Assembly: GCA_947038405.1 (NCBI GenBank)
Contig: CAMQVY010000018.1
Coordinates: 1-43,555, forward strand
Source: an uncultured Rikenellaceae bacterium
GTDB lineage: Bacteria; Bacteroidota; Bacteroidia; Bacteroidales; Rikenellaceae
Length of the DNA: 43,555 bases
Direction: 5' to 3'
Shown piece after piece: positions 7,245 to 13,922 of the stretch. The position numbers and the translations under genes were made by a program. The notes beneath the pieces were generated by a model. The model had not been told where the DNA came from. It saw nothing but the letters and a program-made list of their open reading frames with translations, and made no database searches. Numbering within the stretch: the first letter of the stretch is position 1; each line of letters begins with the position of its first letter.

Positions 7245-9000
7245 GACATCCGAGTTTGTAGATGTGCAATATCAAAATAGATTTGCACAGCTCACATCAC
7301 TAGTATCTGCTCGTAAACAACATATAATTATTGGTCGTGGAGGAGCAAAAACGACAGACGTTCAAGTTGAAAGACTGATCGATGTTATTCAGGATATGCC
7401 AGGCGCACCCATTGCTTGGGTCGCTGACACATTCTCAAACCTCACAACAAATATTCTCCCTAGTGTTATTGAGGGGTTAGAGCGCAGAGGGTACAGAGAG
7501 GGTGTTCATTACGTAATCGAAAAAGAACCACCTAAATTCTCAATAAAAGAGAAAGTAAAACTTCCAAAGTGGTTACAGCCTCATTTTTGGAAACCATTTA
7601 ATAGGCTCATCTCATACAAAAGAACAATAATATTTTACACAGGAACAAATATTCGCTTCGGATCACTGGATAGACCATCAACTCTAGCTGGTGCATCCTA
7701 TGTATTCGTATTTGGTGATGAGGTAAAATATTTCAAAAAAGAGAAAATAGCCAACCTCAAGAAGGCAATTCGAGGATATAAAGCTCAATATGGAAACTCC
7801 GTATTCTATCGAGGGGAGTCGTTCACTACCGATATGCCAAACATTGAGAATATTGGAGAGCATGATTGGATTCTTAATGAACGTGCAGATGTTGACGTTA
7901 AAACAATATTAGATGTAATCAAGGTGGGACTCGTGATGAACGAAGCAACCCATGAACATATAGTAGCTAAACAAGAGTATGAAGAGTGTAAAACACCTGC
8001 TAATCTCAAAGATTTAAACAATAAAGCTCGAATAACTAAGAGGTGGACGATTATGTGGGAAGAGCTACGTAAGACAAAAGGAGCACAGTTATTCTACTTA
8101 ATTGCATCAAGCTATATCAATGCCGACATACTTACATTAGAGTGGTTTGAGGACGCTATATCGTCCAATATGGGCGACTTCGAGACTGCGGTACTCTCTT
8201 GTAAATCAAAAATGATGAGTGGTAATAAATTTTATGCAGGATTCTCCGAGAAACATATATACACGGATGGTATAAATGAGACGGCATATGAAGATCTCGA
8301 TACTGAACTCACTGAAAATGAAGATTGTTCTGTACTGAAGTATTTAAACAAAAGTAAGAGATTAGAGATAGGTGTTGATTTTGGATTAATGTGCTCAATG
8401 GCGATAGGTCAACATAATCAAAATAAGAACGAATTACGTATATTAAAATTTATATATACATTATCCCCTGAGTATGTACCGCAATTGGCGAAGAAATTCA
8501 CTGACTACTTTGCAAAAATGGAGAATAAAGTAGTTTATGTCTATTATGACCGTGCAGGTAATGCCTATAAAGATATCGGTCGAGATCTTGCAAGTGAGTT
8601 AAAACGCTCAATCGAAATTGATATTGAGACAGGAACAAGGACTGGATGGACAGCTGTGCTAATGTCTCAAGATGAAGGGAATATTTACCAAGCTGCTGAA
8701 TACTACTTCATGCAGCGCATATTTGCTGAAGATGTTCCAGCACTACCTAGAGTTATCATTGATGCTTATGCAGCAAAGCATATAAAAGTTGCAATTGAAA
8801 ATGCTCGTACTAGAATTAATAGAGGTGTTATATATAAGGATAAAAGGAGTGAAAAACTTCCTACTGATCGCCTCCCATTGGAGTCGACAAACCCAACAGA
8901 CGCATTCAAGTACCTCTTAATGCGTAGAACATGGAGAGAAATTGTAACAAATCATAGTTCAAAAAAAGACGTATTAAATCCGTCGTTCTCTCCAACATAA
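7219..9000 (+). CDS. terminase large subunit
   Basis: A 593-residue packaging motor: an N-terminal ATPase followed by an RNase-H-fold nuclease that cuts the concatemer. The P-loop is at 39-46 (GRGGAKTT), with Ala where Gly usually precedes Lys. Walker B is FVFGDE with D167 and catalytic E168. The nuclease acidic residues are readable as D387 (GVDFG), D444 (YYDRAG) and D561 (NPTDAF). It is the last gene of the head operon and is followed 25 nt later by a strong terminator. The family is certain from the motif order; the atypical P-loop is a real feature of the sequence. Confidence 0.92.
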   Translation: MAHRKKIDKTSEFVDVQYQNRFAQLTSLVSARKQHIIIGRGGAKTTDVQVERLIDVIQDMPGAPIAWVADTFSNLTTNILPSVIEGLERRGYREGVHYVIEKEPPKFSIKEKVKLPKWLQPHFWKPFNRLISYKRTIIFYTGTNIRFGSLDRPSTLAGASYVFVFGDEVKYFKKEKIANLKKAIRGYKAQYGNSVFYRGESFTTDMPNIENIGEHDWILNERADVDVKTILDVIKVGLVMNEATHEHIVAKQEYEECKTPANLKDLNNKARITKRWTIMWEELRKTKGAQLFYLIASSYINADILTLEWFEDAISSNMGDFETAVLSCKSKMMSGNKFYAGFSEKHIYTDGINETAYEDLDTELTENEDCSVLKYLNKSKRLEIGVDFGLMCSMAIGQHNQNKNELRILKFIYTLSPEYVPQLAKKFTDYFAKMENKVVYVYYDRAGNAYKDIGRDLASELKRSIEIDIETGTRTGWTAVLMSQDEGNIYQAAEYYFMQRIFAEDVPALPRVIIDAYAAKHIKVAIENARTRINRGVIYKDKRSEKLPTDRLPLESTNPTDAFKYLLMRRTWREIVTNHSSKKDVLNPSFSPT

Positions 9001-9024
9001 TCGGTATTTTGCTTCACAAAATGG

Positions 9025-9054
9025 GGGTGTCAATAATATGACACCCTTTTTTTT
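9025..9054 (+). terminator. intrinsic terminator after terL
   Basis: GGGTGTCA (9025-9032) pairs with TGACACCC (9039-9046) around a 6-nt loop and is followed by eight T residues (9047-9054). It closes the head/packaging operon. Confidence 0.93.
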
Positions 9055-9290
9055 ATTCGGTATAGCCTATTATTTCTTCTCTTTTATCGGAAATATTGAA
9101 TTATTCAATATTAAAACTCTTAAATGTTAAACCTCGTGTATCCTTTTTGATACAAAGCAACATCATTGATTTCCACCCCACTCATGAACTTGTCGATTAT
9201 TTTACTCTACGTTTTACAAATTAACCCTACGGGCACACTAAAGTAATTTGAAAAAAATAATAGCCAAAACCCAGAGTGTGGCTATATGGA
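9055..9290. other. gap between terL terminator and accessory island
   Basis: No gene seen. It contains a perfect 9-bp AT-rich hairpin (AATATTGAA 9092-9100 with TTCAATATT 9104-9112) and, around 9147-9160, a GTGTATCCTTTTT stretch that resembles the late-promoter upstream block but lacks a TAnnTTTG box at the right distance. A shortened TAATTTG at about 9244 could be a weak -7 box for the island. Confidence 0.45.
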
Positions 9291-9331
9291 ATAGTTAAGG
9301 GGAGGTGGAAAAATCACCTCCCCTTAGCTAT
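9291..9331 (+). promoter_or_regulatory. 17-bp hairpin covering a start codon
   Basis: ATAGTTAAGGGGAGGTG (9291-9307) pairs with 9315-9331 with one G-U wobble and a 7-nt loop. The last two paired bases are the A and T of the ATG at 9330. If this is the true start of the downstream gene, the initiation codon is held in a very stable stem. No T tract follows, so it is not a simple terminator. Confidence 0.65.
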
Positions 9332-9542
9332 GATCTATAATTATTATGAAAATATCAATGATGAATTGCAGTATCAGAAAGGTTACGAAACGAGGTTGAA
9401 CGATAAAGAGTTCTTTGACATATTGAAAATTACAACTATTGGACATAATTATAGAATAAACAATATATACCGAAAAGTACAGAAAGATCACTTCACTCGG
9501 AAGTCCGATAAATTCAAAATAACACTAATTAAAAAAAACTAA
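9330..9542 (+). CDS. small accessory-island protein, unknown
   Basis: A 70-residue basic, Tyr/Asn/Lys-rich protein without recognised motif. The ATG at 9330 is preferred over a GTG at 9276, because the intervening codons form one arm and loop of a strong hairpin and encode an unlikely peptide. It ends 4 nt before the next ATG. Codon use is very AT-rich. It may be a small regulator or inhibitor, but nothing in the sequence shows this; it could also be non-coding. Confidence 0.4.
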   Translation: MIYNYYENINDELQYQKGYETRLNDKEFFDILKITTIGHNYRINNIYRKVQKDHFTRKSDKFKITLIKKN

Positions 9543-9546
9543 TCCA

Positions 9547-10140
9547 ATGAAAAAAAATCAAGACAACGCAAGTCAAGTACTTGCAAACGTTGTAACAACA
9601 GCATTAACACCAATTTCAACATCAATAGTTCCTGCACCTACAACAGTTAAAAAATTGCCAACGGTGGTAAATGTTCCCGATAAAGTAGCCTCTATTGTAG
9701 AGCGAAAGCCAAAAGTACCAACTGTAAATCTTTTTGATGAACTACAAATTGAAAAGCAAAGCGATATAGTACAACAACTAGAGTCTAAAATTAAGAAGTT
9801 AGAGGAGCAGATAAAACATGAGCCGCAAAGCATTGAGGAGCGTATGGAGTACTACAAACAGAAAAAAGAGCTAACAGTACGATTTGAAAAATATCAGACT
9901 CAACTTCTTTTATTGGAGCAACTAAGAACTAATATTTTAGAGACAAATGAAGAGGAGCTTGATTTTATAGAGAAAAATGATAAGTATTGTTTGAAGATTG
10001 TACGTCTATCTCAGTATGGAAGTGAAGATAAAAAACCCTTTACAATCGTTAACCCTAATATAATTGACTCAATTATAGACTTAATTAAAGAGCGTATGGA
10101 GATAAAGAAAGATGAACTACAACAAGAGATTGCATCATAA
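9547..10140 (+). CDS. coiled-coil accessory-island protein, unknown
   Basis: A 197-residue protein. Residues 1-50 are Thr/Val/Pro-rich and probably disordered. Residues about 70-130 form a strongly predicted coiled coil (repeating Glu/Lys/Leu heptads), and a short strand-rich part follows before a last helix. Its start context AATCCAATGAA is identical to that of the next gene. Being between terminators, it is expressed separately from the head and portal operons. No family recognised. Confidence 0.6.
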   Translation: MKKNQDNASQVLANVVTTALTPISTSIVPAPTTVKKLPTVVNVPDKVASIVERKPKVPTVNLFDELQIEKQSDIVQQLESKIKKLEEQIKHEPQSIEERMEYYKQKKELTVRFEKYQTQLLLLEQLRTNILETNEEELDFIEKNDKYCLKIVRLSQYGSEDKKPFTIVNPNIIDSIIDLIKERMEIKKDELQQEIAS

Positions 10141-10155
10141 TGTAATGTAAAAAAT

Positions 10156-10188
10156 ATGGGGGTTAGAACCGCACGAACTAACCCCCAT
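10156..10188 (+). promoter_or_regulatory. 11-bp hairpin between accessory genes
   Basis: ATGGGGGTTAG (10156-10166) and CTAACCCCCAT (10178-10188) are perfect complements with an 11-nt loop. They sit in the 84-nt gap after the coiled-coil gene and before the ArdC-like gene. Only a weak T run follows, so it may protect the mRNA 3' end, attenuate transcription or serve as a protein-binding site. Confidence 0.65.
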
Positions 10189-10224
10189 TTATAAATTAAA
10201 TTCTAATAATTAAAACCTAATCCA

Positions 10225-10740
10225 ATGAATAACAAAGATAATAAAAAACCTAGTAAGATACAAGAGCGAAAAGTATTACTGATTGAAATGAGTATAACAG
10301 CTAAGAAGATAAGGGAGCAGAAGACCAACAACGCAAAAACAGCCGAAGATATACTATTTTGGTCCTCTCGTACTGTTAATTATATGCTATTAAATTTTGT
10401 CTACAACCAGGGCGAAAGCATAGTTTATAACACCTTTAATGAGTGGAAACGACAAGGTGCAACAGTTCGCAAAGGGTCAAAAGCAACCGTTATATGGGGG
10501 CAACCGCTTAAAGGAAACAAAGGCACAGAGGGAGCAACCCCAGAGAACACAGCGAAGAGACCCAACGAGATAGGAAGTGATGATATGTCACAATATGAGT
10601 TTTTTCCGCTCTGTTTCCTGTTTTCCGAAAAAGATATATATTTCACAGATGCAACCCAGCAGGAGAGCGAGCCCGCAAATAAGGAAAATAGCTCTATTAA
10701 TATGGTTGAATTTGACAATAGTATTATGAATGAATTATAA
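10225..10740 (+). CDS. ArdC N-terminal-domain-like protein (putative antirestriction)
   Basis: A 171-residue protein. Residues about 45-95 match the layout of the ArdC N-terminal ssDNA-binding domain: W near 47, a run of Asn/Tyr/Leu, then TFNEWKRQGATVRKGSKAT (family pattern: T-F-x-x-W, then G-x-x-V-R-K-G-x-K), followed by a strand. The later FFPLCFLFSEKDIYF matches the domain's last strand pair. The ArdC metalloprotease domain is absent and the C-terminus is an acidic, low-complexity tail. ArdC proteins protect incoming DNA from restriction, so an anti-defence role is plausible but inferred. It is the last gene of the accessory island. Confidence 0.6.
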   Translation: MNNKDNKKPSKIQERKVLLIEMSITAKKIREQKTNNAKTAEDILFWSSRTVNYMLLNFVYNQGESIVYNTFNEWKRQGATVRKGSKATVIWGQPLKGNKGTEGATPENTAKRPNEIGSDDMSQYEFFPLCFLFSEKDIYFTDATQQESEPANKENSSINMVEFDNSIMNEL

Positions 10741-10750
10741 TATTAATCAG

Positions 10751-10781
10751 TCGTACCCGTCGATAAATCGGCGGTGCACGA
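10751..10781. repeat. hairpin downstream of the ArdC-like gene
   Basis: CCGTCGA (10757-10763) pairs with TCGGCGG (10768-10774) around TAAA, with one wobble, and an outer TCGT/ACGA pair (10751-10754, 10778-10781). It is GC-rich relative to its surroundings and directly follows the stop codon. Confidence 0.6.
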
Positions 10782-10797
10782 ATAGGTATCTAAACTA

Positions 10798-10829
10798 ACA
10801 TCACGATGAAAATCGTGGTGTTTTTTTTT
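10798..10829 (+). terminator. intrinsic terminator of the accessory island
   Basis: ACATCACGAT (10798-10807), a GAAA tetraloop, and ATCGTGGTGT (10812-10821) form a 10-bp stem with one wobble. It is followed by a T tract to 10829. Confidence 0.93.
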
Positions 10830-10884
10830 GCTCTTGTAGTATCAAATATACAAGTCAAAAAAATCGTATCGATGTTTATATCTG

Positions 10885-11069
10885 AATTGTACACACTCCA
10901 CTTCGCTAGGCTACACGAGCCACTACATTACGGTAGTACAATGAGTTACGCCATTAGAGTTGGCACTCAATAGCTGTGTTGTTGGTTGGATAACACACCA
11001 ACAACAGCGGTGAGGGTTGGAGTCAACCCTCTGTGTATGGTGGGATTTCGCCATATATCACTTTTTTTT
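10885..11069 (+). ncRNA. candidate structured non-coding RNA with own terminator
   Basis: No open frame of use, but four consecutive hairpins: TGAGT/ACTCA with inner GCCA/TGGC (10942-10969); TGTTGTTGG/CCAACAACA (10977-11006); GAGGGTTG/CAACCCTC with a 4-nt loop (11012-11031); TATGG/CCATA (11036-11055). A run of eight T residues (11062-11069) follows. The density of exact stems, the higher GC and the terminal T tract on the + strand point to a transcribed RNA of about 150-190 nt. The 5' end and promoter are not identified. It could also be a long 5' or 3' untranslated structure. Confidence 0.45.
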
Positions 11070-11079
11070 CTGAATTTGC

Positions 11080-11111
11080 GACCGCATCACCAGTACTTAG
11101 CGGTCTTGGTG
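11080..11111 (+). other. two interleaved stems (pseudoknot or switch)
   Basis: GACCGC (11080-11085) pairs with GCGGTC (11100-11105). CACCA (11088-11092), inside that loop, pairs with TGGTG (11107-11111), which follows the first stem by 1 nt. The short connector makes simultaneous pairing doubtful, so they may be alternative structures. Confidence 0.45.
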
Positions 11112-11169
11112 TTAACTTAGACACTAACTCGTTGAATTTTCAATCCAACGAGTTAGTGATCTAATTAAC
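11111..11169. repeat. 23-bp hairpin in the non-coding block
   Basis: A perfect 13-bp stem (CACTAACTCGTTG 11122-11134 with 11146-11158) is extended outward by TTAGA/TCTAA and GTTAA/TTAAC across single-nucleotide bulges at 11159 and 11116. The loop is 11 nt. No T tract follows. Confidence 0.75.
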
Positions 11170-11205
11170 AGGTTGTTAATAAAAAACAGTACCGAAAAGC
11201 GTGTA

Positions 11206-11240
11206 AATATCGGATGTTTCAAGATCAATATCGGATGTTT
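11206..11240. promoter_or_regulatory. 14-bp direct repeat with 21-bp period (operator-like)
   Basis: AATATCGGATGTTT occurs exactly twice, at 11206-11219 and 11227-11240. The start-to-start distance is 21 bp, two helical turns, placing both copies on the same DNA face. The repeats lie about 75-110 bp upstream of late promoter P2. Confidence 0.6.
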
Positions 11241-11253
11241 ACGAAAAAAATTG

Positions 11254-11281
11254 CCCATTTTGGAGGGCATTCCAAAATGGG
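11254..11281. repeat. 11-bp hairpin upstream of P2
   Basis: CCCATTTTGGA (11254-11264) pairs perfectly with TCCAAAATGGG (11271-11281), with loop GGGCAT. GCCC (11253-11256) can instead pair with GGGC (11265-11268), a competing short stem. Confidence 0.65.
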
Positions 11282-11312
11282 AATAAGGTATCGATGACTA
11301 TAACTCTTGTAA

Positions 11313-11349
11313 GTGTCCTTTTTACAAGAGTCGTATCGATGTAGTTTTG
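11313..11349 (+). promoter_or_regulatory. phage late promoter P2 (portal operon)
   Basis: GTGTCC (11313-11318), TTTT (11319-11322), a 19-nt spacer, TAGTTTTG (11342-11349). The upstream block lies in the loop of a hairpin, CTCTTGTAA/TTACAAGAG (11304-11312, 11322-11330). The start codon at 11354 is only 4 nt after the -7 box, so the transcript may be leaderless. Confidence 0.75.
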
Positions 11350-11353
11350 TAAT

Positions 11354-11626
11354 ATGAGCCTATATGCAAGCATAAAAGAGATGAGAGCATTGTCTAAACA
11401 GAAGATTCCGTTTAGTATCTGCTTTATGTCGTATAATTCTACGACAGGAAAAAGTGAAGGGATTATTCAAGTCGATAGAGCAAGATTGACAAATCGACAA
11501 AGTGAGAAATTCCACAAACACGCAGAGATAGTTGAAAAATATATAAATTTAGATACTATGGATGCGAGACAGTTCTATCATCCACTACTAATGAGTTTTA
11601 ATGATAAAAAAATAGACCTAAAATGA
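11354..11626 (+). CDS. small conserved protein upstream of portal
   Basis: A 90-residue protein whose pattern (short basic helix, then FSICFMSYNSTTGKSEG, then a strand ending in basic residues) I associate with an unnamed protein found just before portal genes in Bacteroidetes phages. It is coupled to the portal by an ATGA overlap. The ATG at 11354 lies 4 nt from the promoter box; if that promoter start is right, translation is leaderless, or initiates at the next Met (11381). Function unknown. Confidence 0.65.
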   Translation: MSLYASIKEMRALSKQKIPFSICFMSYNSTTGKSEGIIQVDRARLTNRQSEKFHKHAEIVEKYINLDTMDARQFYHPLLMSFNDKKIDLK

Positions 11627-12975
11627 GCTTCAAAAAGATCGATGAAGATTGCTATGCACTGCATACTAATGATGCAGTATATACTTTTGCAACTAACTCC
11701 AAAAGTGCATTTGATGCCGTATTTTGGGATGCAACAACCCACAATTTTGAAAACTCGCCACAAAATATTGGAGGGGTGAAAATTGTTCCTTATGGGGCGA
11801 ACAATATGCTACCATCTCAGTTACGAGATATAATAAATGAGAATAATCTTGCACCAGGGATTATTGAGAAACAGATGGGGTTATTGTGGGGGCAGGGTGC
11901 ACACCTCTACGAATTGAGCTATGAGAATGGTATGCCCGAAAAAATATGGAAAGAGGATAAAGAGATAATGAAGTGGCTCAAAGGTTGGGACTATGAATCA
12001 TTTCTAAAAGGAGCTGTAACGGATTACCTATATACTAAAGGTTTTTTCTCTGCAATATATCTTGAGAGAGGACATCGTATTGGATTACAACCCAAAATAG
12101 AGAGATTAGAGCATATTCCTGTGAAAAATGCAAGACTTGAGTGGGCGGAGAGTCGTAATATAAAAGATGTGAAAAATATATTTATAGGTGATTACGAGAA
12201 TTTATGTTTAACTACTGGAGTAAAAAAATACCCTATATACAATCCAAAGAGACCAGGGCAACACGCATACGCTGCAACCTATAATCATACATACTCTTTT
12301 TCTCGCGATTTTTATAGTTTACCTCAGTATTGGGGTGCTTTGCAGTGGATTACTAGAGGTTCAAATATCCCTACGATATTTAAATACATTACAGAAAACT
12401 CAATAAATGTAGCGTATCATATCCATTCGCCTCAAGAGTATTGGAATAAAAGAAAATATGAATTACGTGATTTACATCCAGAGTGGGATGAAAAGAGACT
12501 TACTCAAGAGATTAATGTATTAGTTACCAAAATGCTGAAGAATCTTGAGGCTGTACTTACTGGCAGTAAAAATGTAGGGAAATTTATCCATACAATAGAT
12601 GTTACTGATCCTGATGGTAAGCCATTGAGTTGGAAAATAGAATCAATAGATCAAAAAACAAAAGATTTTATCGAAGCTCAGATAAGTATTCATAACGCCT
12701 CTATCTCTGCGATTACATCGGGAATGGGGTTACACCCATCACTGTCAAATGTTATTGTAGATGGTAAACTCTCCTCTGGAAGTGAATTGCTATACTCATT
12801 TAAAGTCTTTCTTCTCTCAGATACGGAGGTTACATCCTCCACAATATTTGAGCCGATAAATCAAGCAATTGCCTTCAATTTTCCAAAAAGCAACCTTAAA
12901 CTAGGGTTTTATCATCAAGTTCTGAAAACTGAGGATTCACTTTCGAGTAGTCAGAGAATTAAAAATAACGCATAA
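11623..12975 (+). CDS. phage portal protein
   Basis: A 450-residue protein forming the head-tail vertex through which DNA passes. The N-terminal third has the portal pattern YGANNMLPSQLRDIINENN followed by a helix ending at QMGLLWGQG (about residues 47-85). The middle contains alternating strands, and the C-terminal third (from about 320) holds the long helices of the stem and crown, with a SSGSELLYSF segment. The length is normal for siphovirus portals. It follows the small gene with a 4-nt overlap and precedes a connector-like gene. Unusually, it is transcribed separately from capsid and terminase, 2.6 kb after terL. Confidence 0.82.
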   Translation: MSFKKIDEDCYALHTNDAVYTFATNSKSAFDAVFWDATTHNFENSPQNIGGVKIVPYGANNMLPSQLRDIINENNLAPGIIEKQMGLLWGQGAHLYELSYENGMPEKIWKEDKEIMKWLKGWDYESFLKGAVTDYLYTKGFFSAIYLERGHRIGLQPKIERLEHIPVKNARLEWAESRNIKDVKNIFIGDYENLCLTTGVKKYPIYNPKRPGQHAYAATYNHTYSFSRDFYSLPQYWGALQWITRGSNIPTIFKYITENSINVAYHIHSPQEYWNKRKYELRDLHPEWDEKRLTQEINVLVTKMLKNLEAVLTGSKNVGKFIHTIDVTDPDGKPLSWKIESIDQKTKDFIEAQISIHNASISAITSGMGLHPSLSNVIVDGKLSSGSELLYSFKVFLLSDTEVTSSTIFEPINQAIAFNFPKSNLKLGFYHQVLKTEDSLSSSQRIKNNA

Positions 12976-12983
12976 TAAGTACA

Positions 12984-13922
12984 ATGAAACTATTTGATAA
13001 ATATGAAAGAGGATCCCTAGAGTTAATGCAACTTACGGGTAATTTTCAGGCTAATAATAATTTTGCGAGTATTCAAGGAGAGATCAAAATGGCAACTTTA
13101 GAAGTGGAGAGGTCAATAGGTCACTCTTTATTAGAAAGAGCTTCTTCTCATTATAAGAGTGATGAATATGGTGCATCTACGATAGATGATATGCTTGTAG
13201 AAAAAATACAACTACCCATCGCAATGTTAGCAATGTGCAATCACTTTCAACAAAATATCGTATCGCACGAAACCGACGGACGAAAAGTAAAATCTAGTCA
13301 AGACGAAAAGATGGCGTGGGAGTGGATGCTAGATCGTGATGATAAAGCTATGCGTGATAAGTATTATAGGTCACTAGATGCTCTATATTATTGGCTCGAA
13401 TATCAAAATATTGAAGAATGGAACGATTCACCACTAAAATCATTGATAAAATCATCAATCGTTAAGAGTATAGATGAATTTGAGGCTGTTTATCCAATAG
13501 ACCGTTCATATTACACCTATCTGATGCTTCAAACATTGGTAACAGAGATTCAAGAATCACGATTAATTCCTATTTGTGGCGATAAATGGAAAGATATACT
13601 TGAAGGAAATGGAGAGTATTCATCAAAAAATAGAATAGCACGTAGATACGCTATTCTATTAGCTGTTGCCACAGCTGTCGAAAGATGGTCGATTGGAATA
13701 TTTCCACAAAGTATAACAAGAAGATTTACGACTACATACCAGGGCAATCGGAGTTCATCATTAGCAACTAATAATGAGATAGATAAATATCTTATCAACC
13801 TTAGAAGACAAGCTGATGAGGCACTTTCAGAGTTTAAAAGAGATATAAGTTCGAGTACGGAAGAGTACTCATTAACACCAGATAACGATCCATCAAATAA
13901 ATTCTTTAACATCGGACTATAA
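12984..13922 (+). CDS. DUF6712-like head-tail connector
   Basis: A 312-residue, largely helical protein. Its arrangement (N-terminal helices with ERSIGHSLLE, a central ALYYWLEY aromatic patch, then an AILLAVATAVERW helix) matches what I know as DUF6712 proteins following portals in Bacteroidetes phages, thought to be head-completion proteins. It starts 9 nt after the portal stop and overlaps the next start by one base (TAATG). The functional call is from position and family, not from catalytic motifs. Confidence 0.6.
   Translation: MKLFDKYERGSLELMQLTGNFQANNNFASIQGEIKMATLEVERSIGHSLLERASSHYKSDEYGASTIDDMLVEKIQLPIAMLAMCNHFQQNIVSHETDGRKVKSSQDEKMAWEWMLDRDDKAMRDKYYRSLDALYYWLEYQNIEEWNDSPLKSLIKSSIVKSIDEFEAVYPIDRSYYTYLMLQTLVTEIQESRLIPICGDKWKDILEGNGEYSSKNRIARRYAILLAVATAVERWSIGIFPQSITRRFTTTYQGNRSSSLATNNEIDKYLINLRRQADEALSEFKRDISSSTEEYSLTPDNDPSNKFFNIGL

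Noticed and set aside
9147..9175. A fifth late promoter (GTGTATCCTTTTT)
   Set aside because: The upstream block has a 2-nt insertion and the sequence 19 nt downstream is TGATTTCC, which does not fit TAnnTTTG.
9276..9329. GTG start at 9276 giving an 88-residue protein
   Set aside because: The extra 18 codons are the hairpin itself and encode an unlikely peptide; ATG 9330 is preferred.
11080..11111. True H-type pseudoknot
   Set aside because: Only one nucleotide connects the first stem to the second strand of the other stem, too short to span a 6-bp helix; recorded as alternative stems instead.
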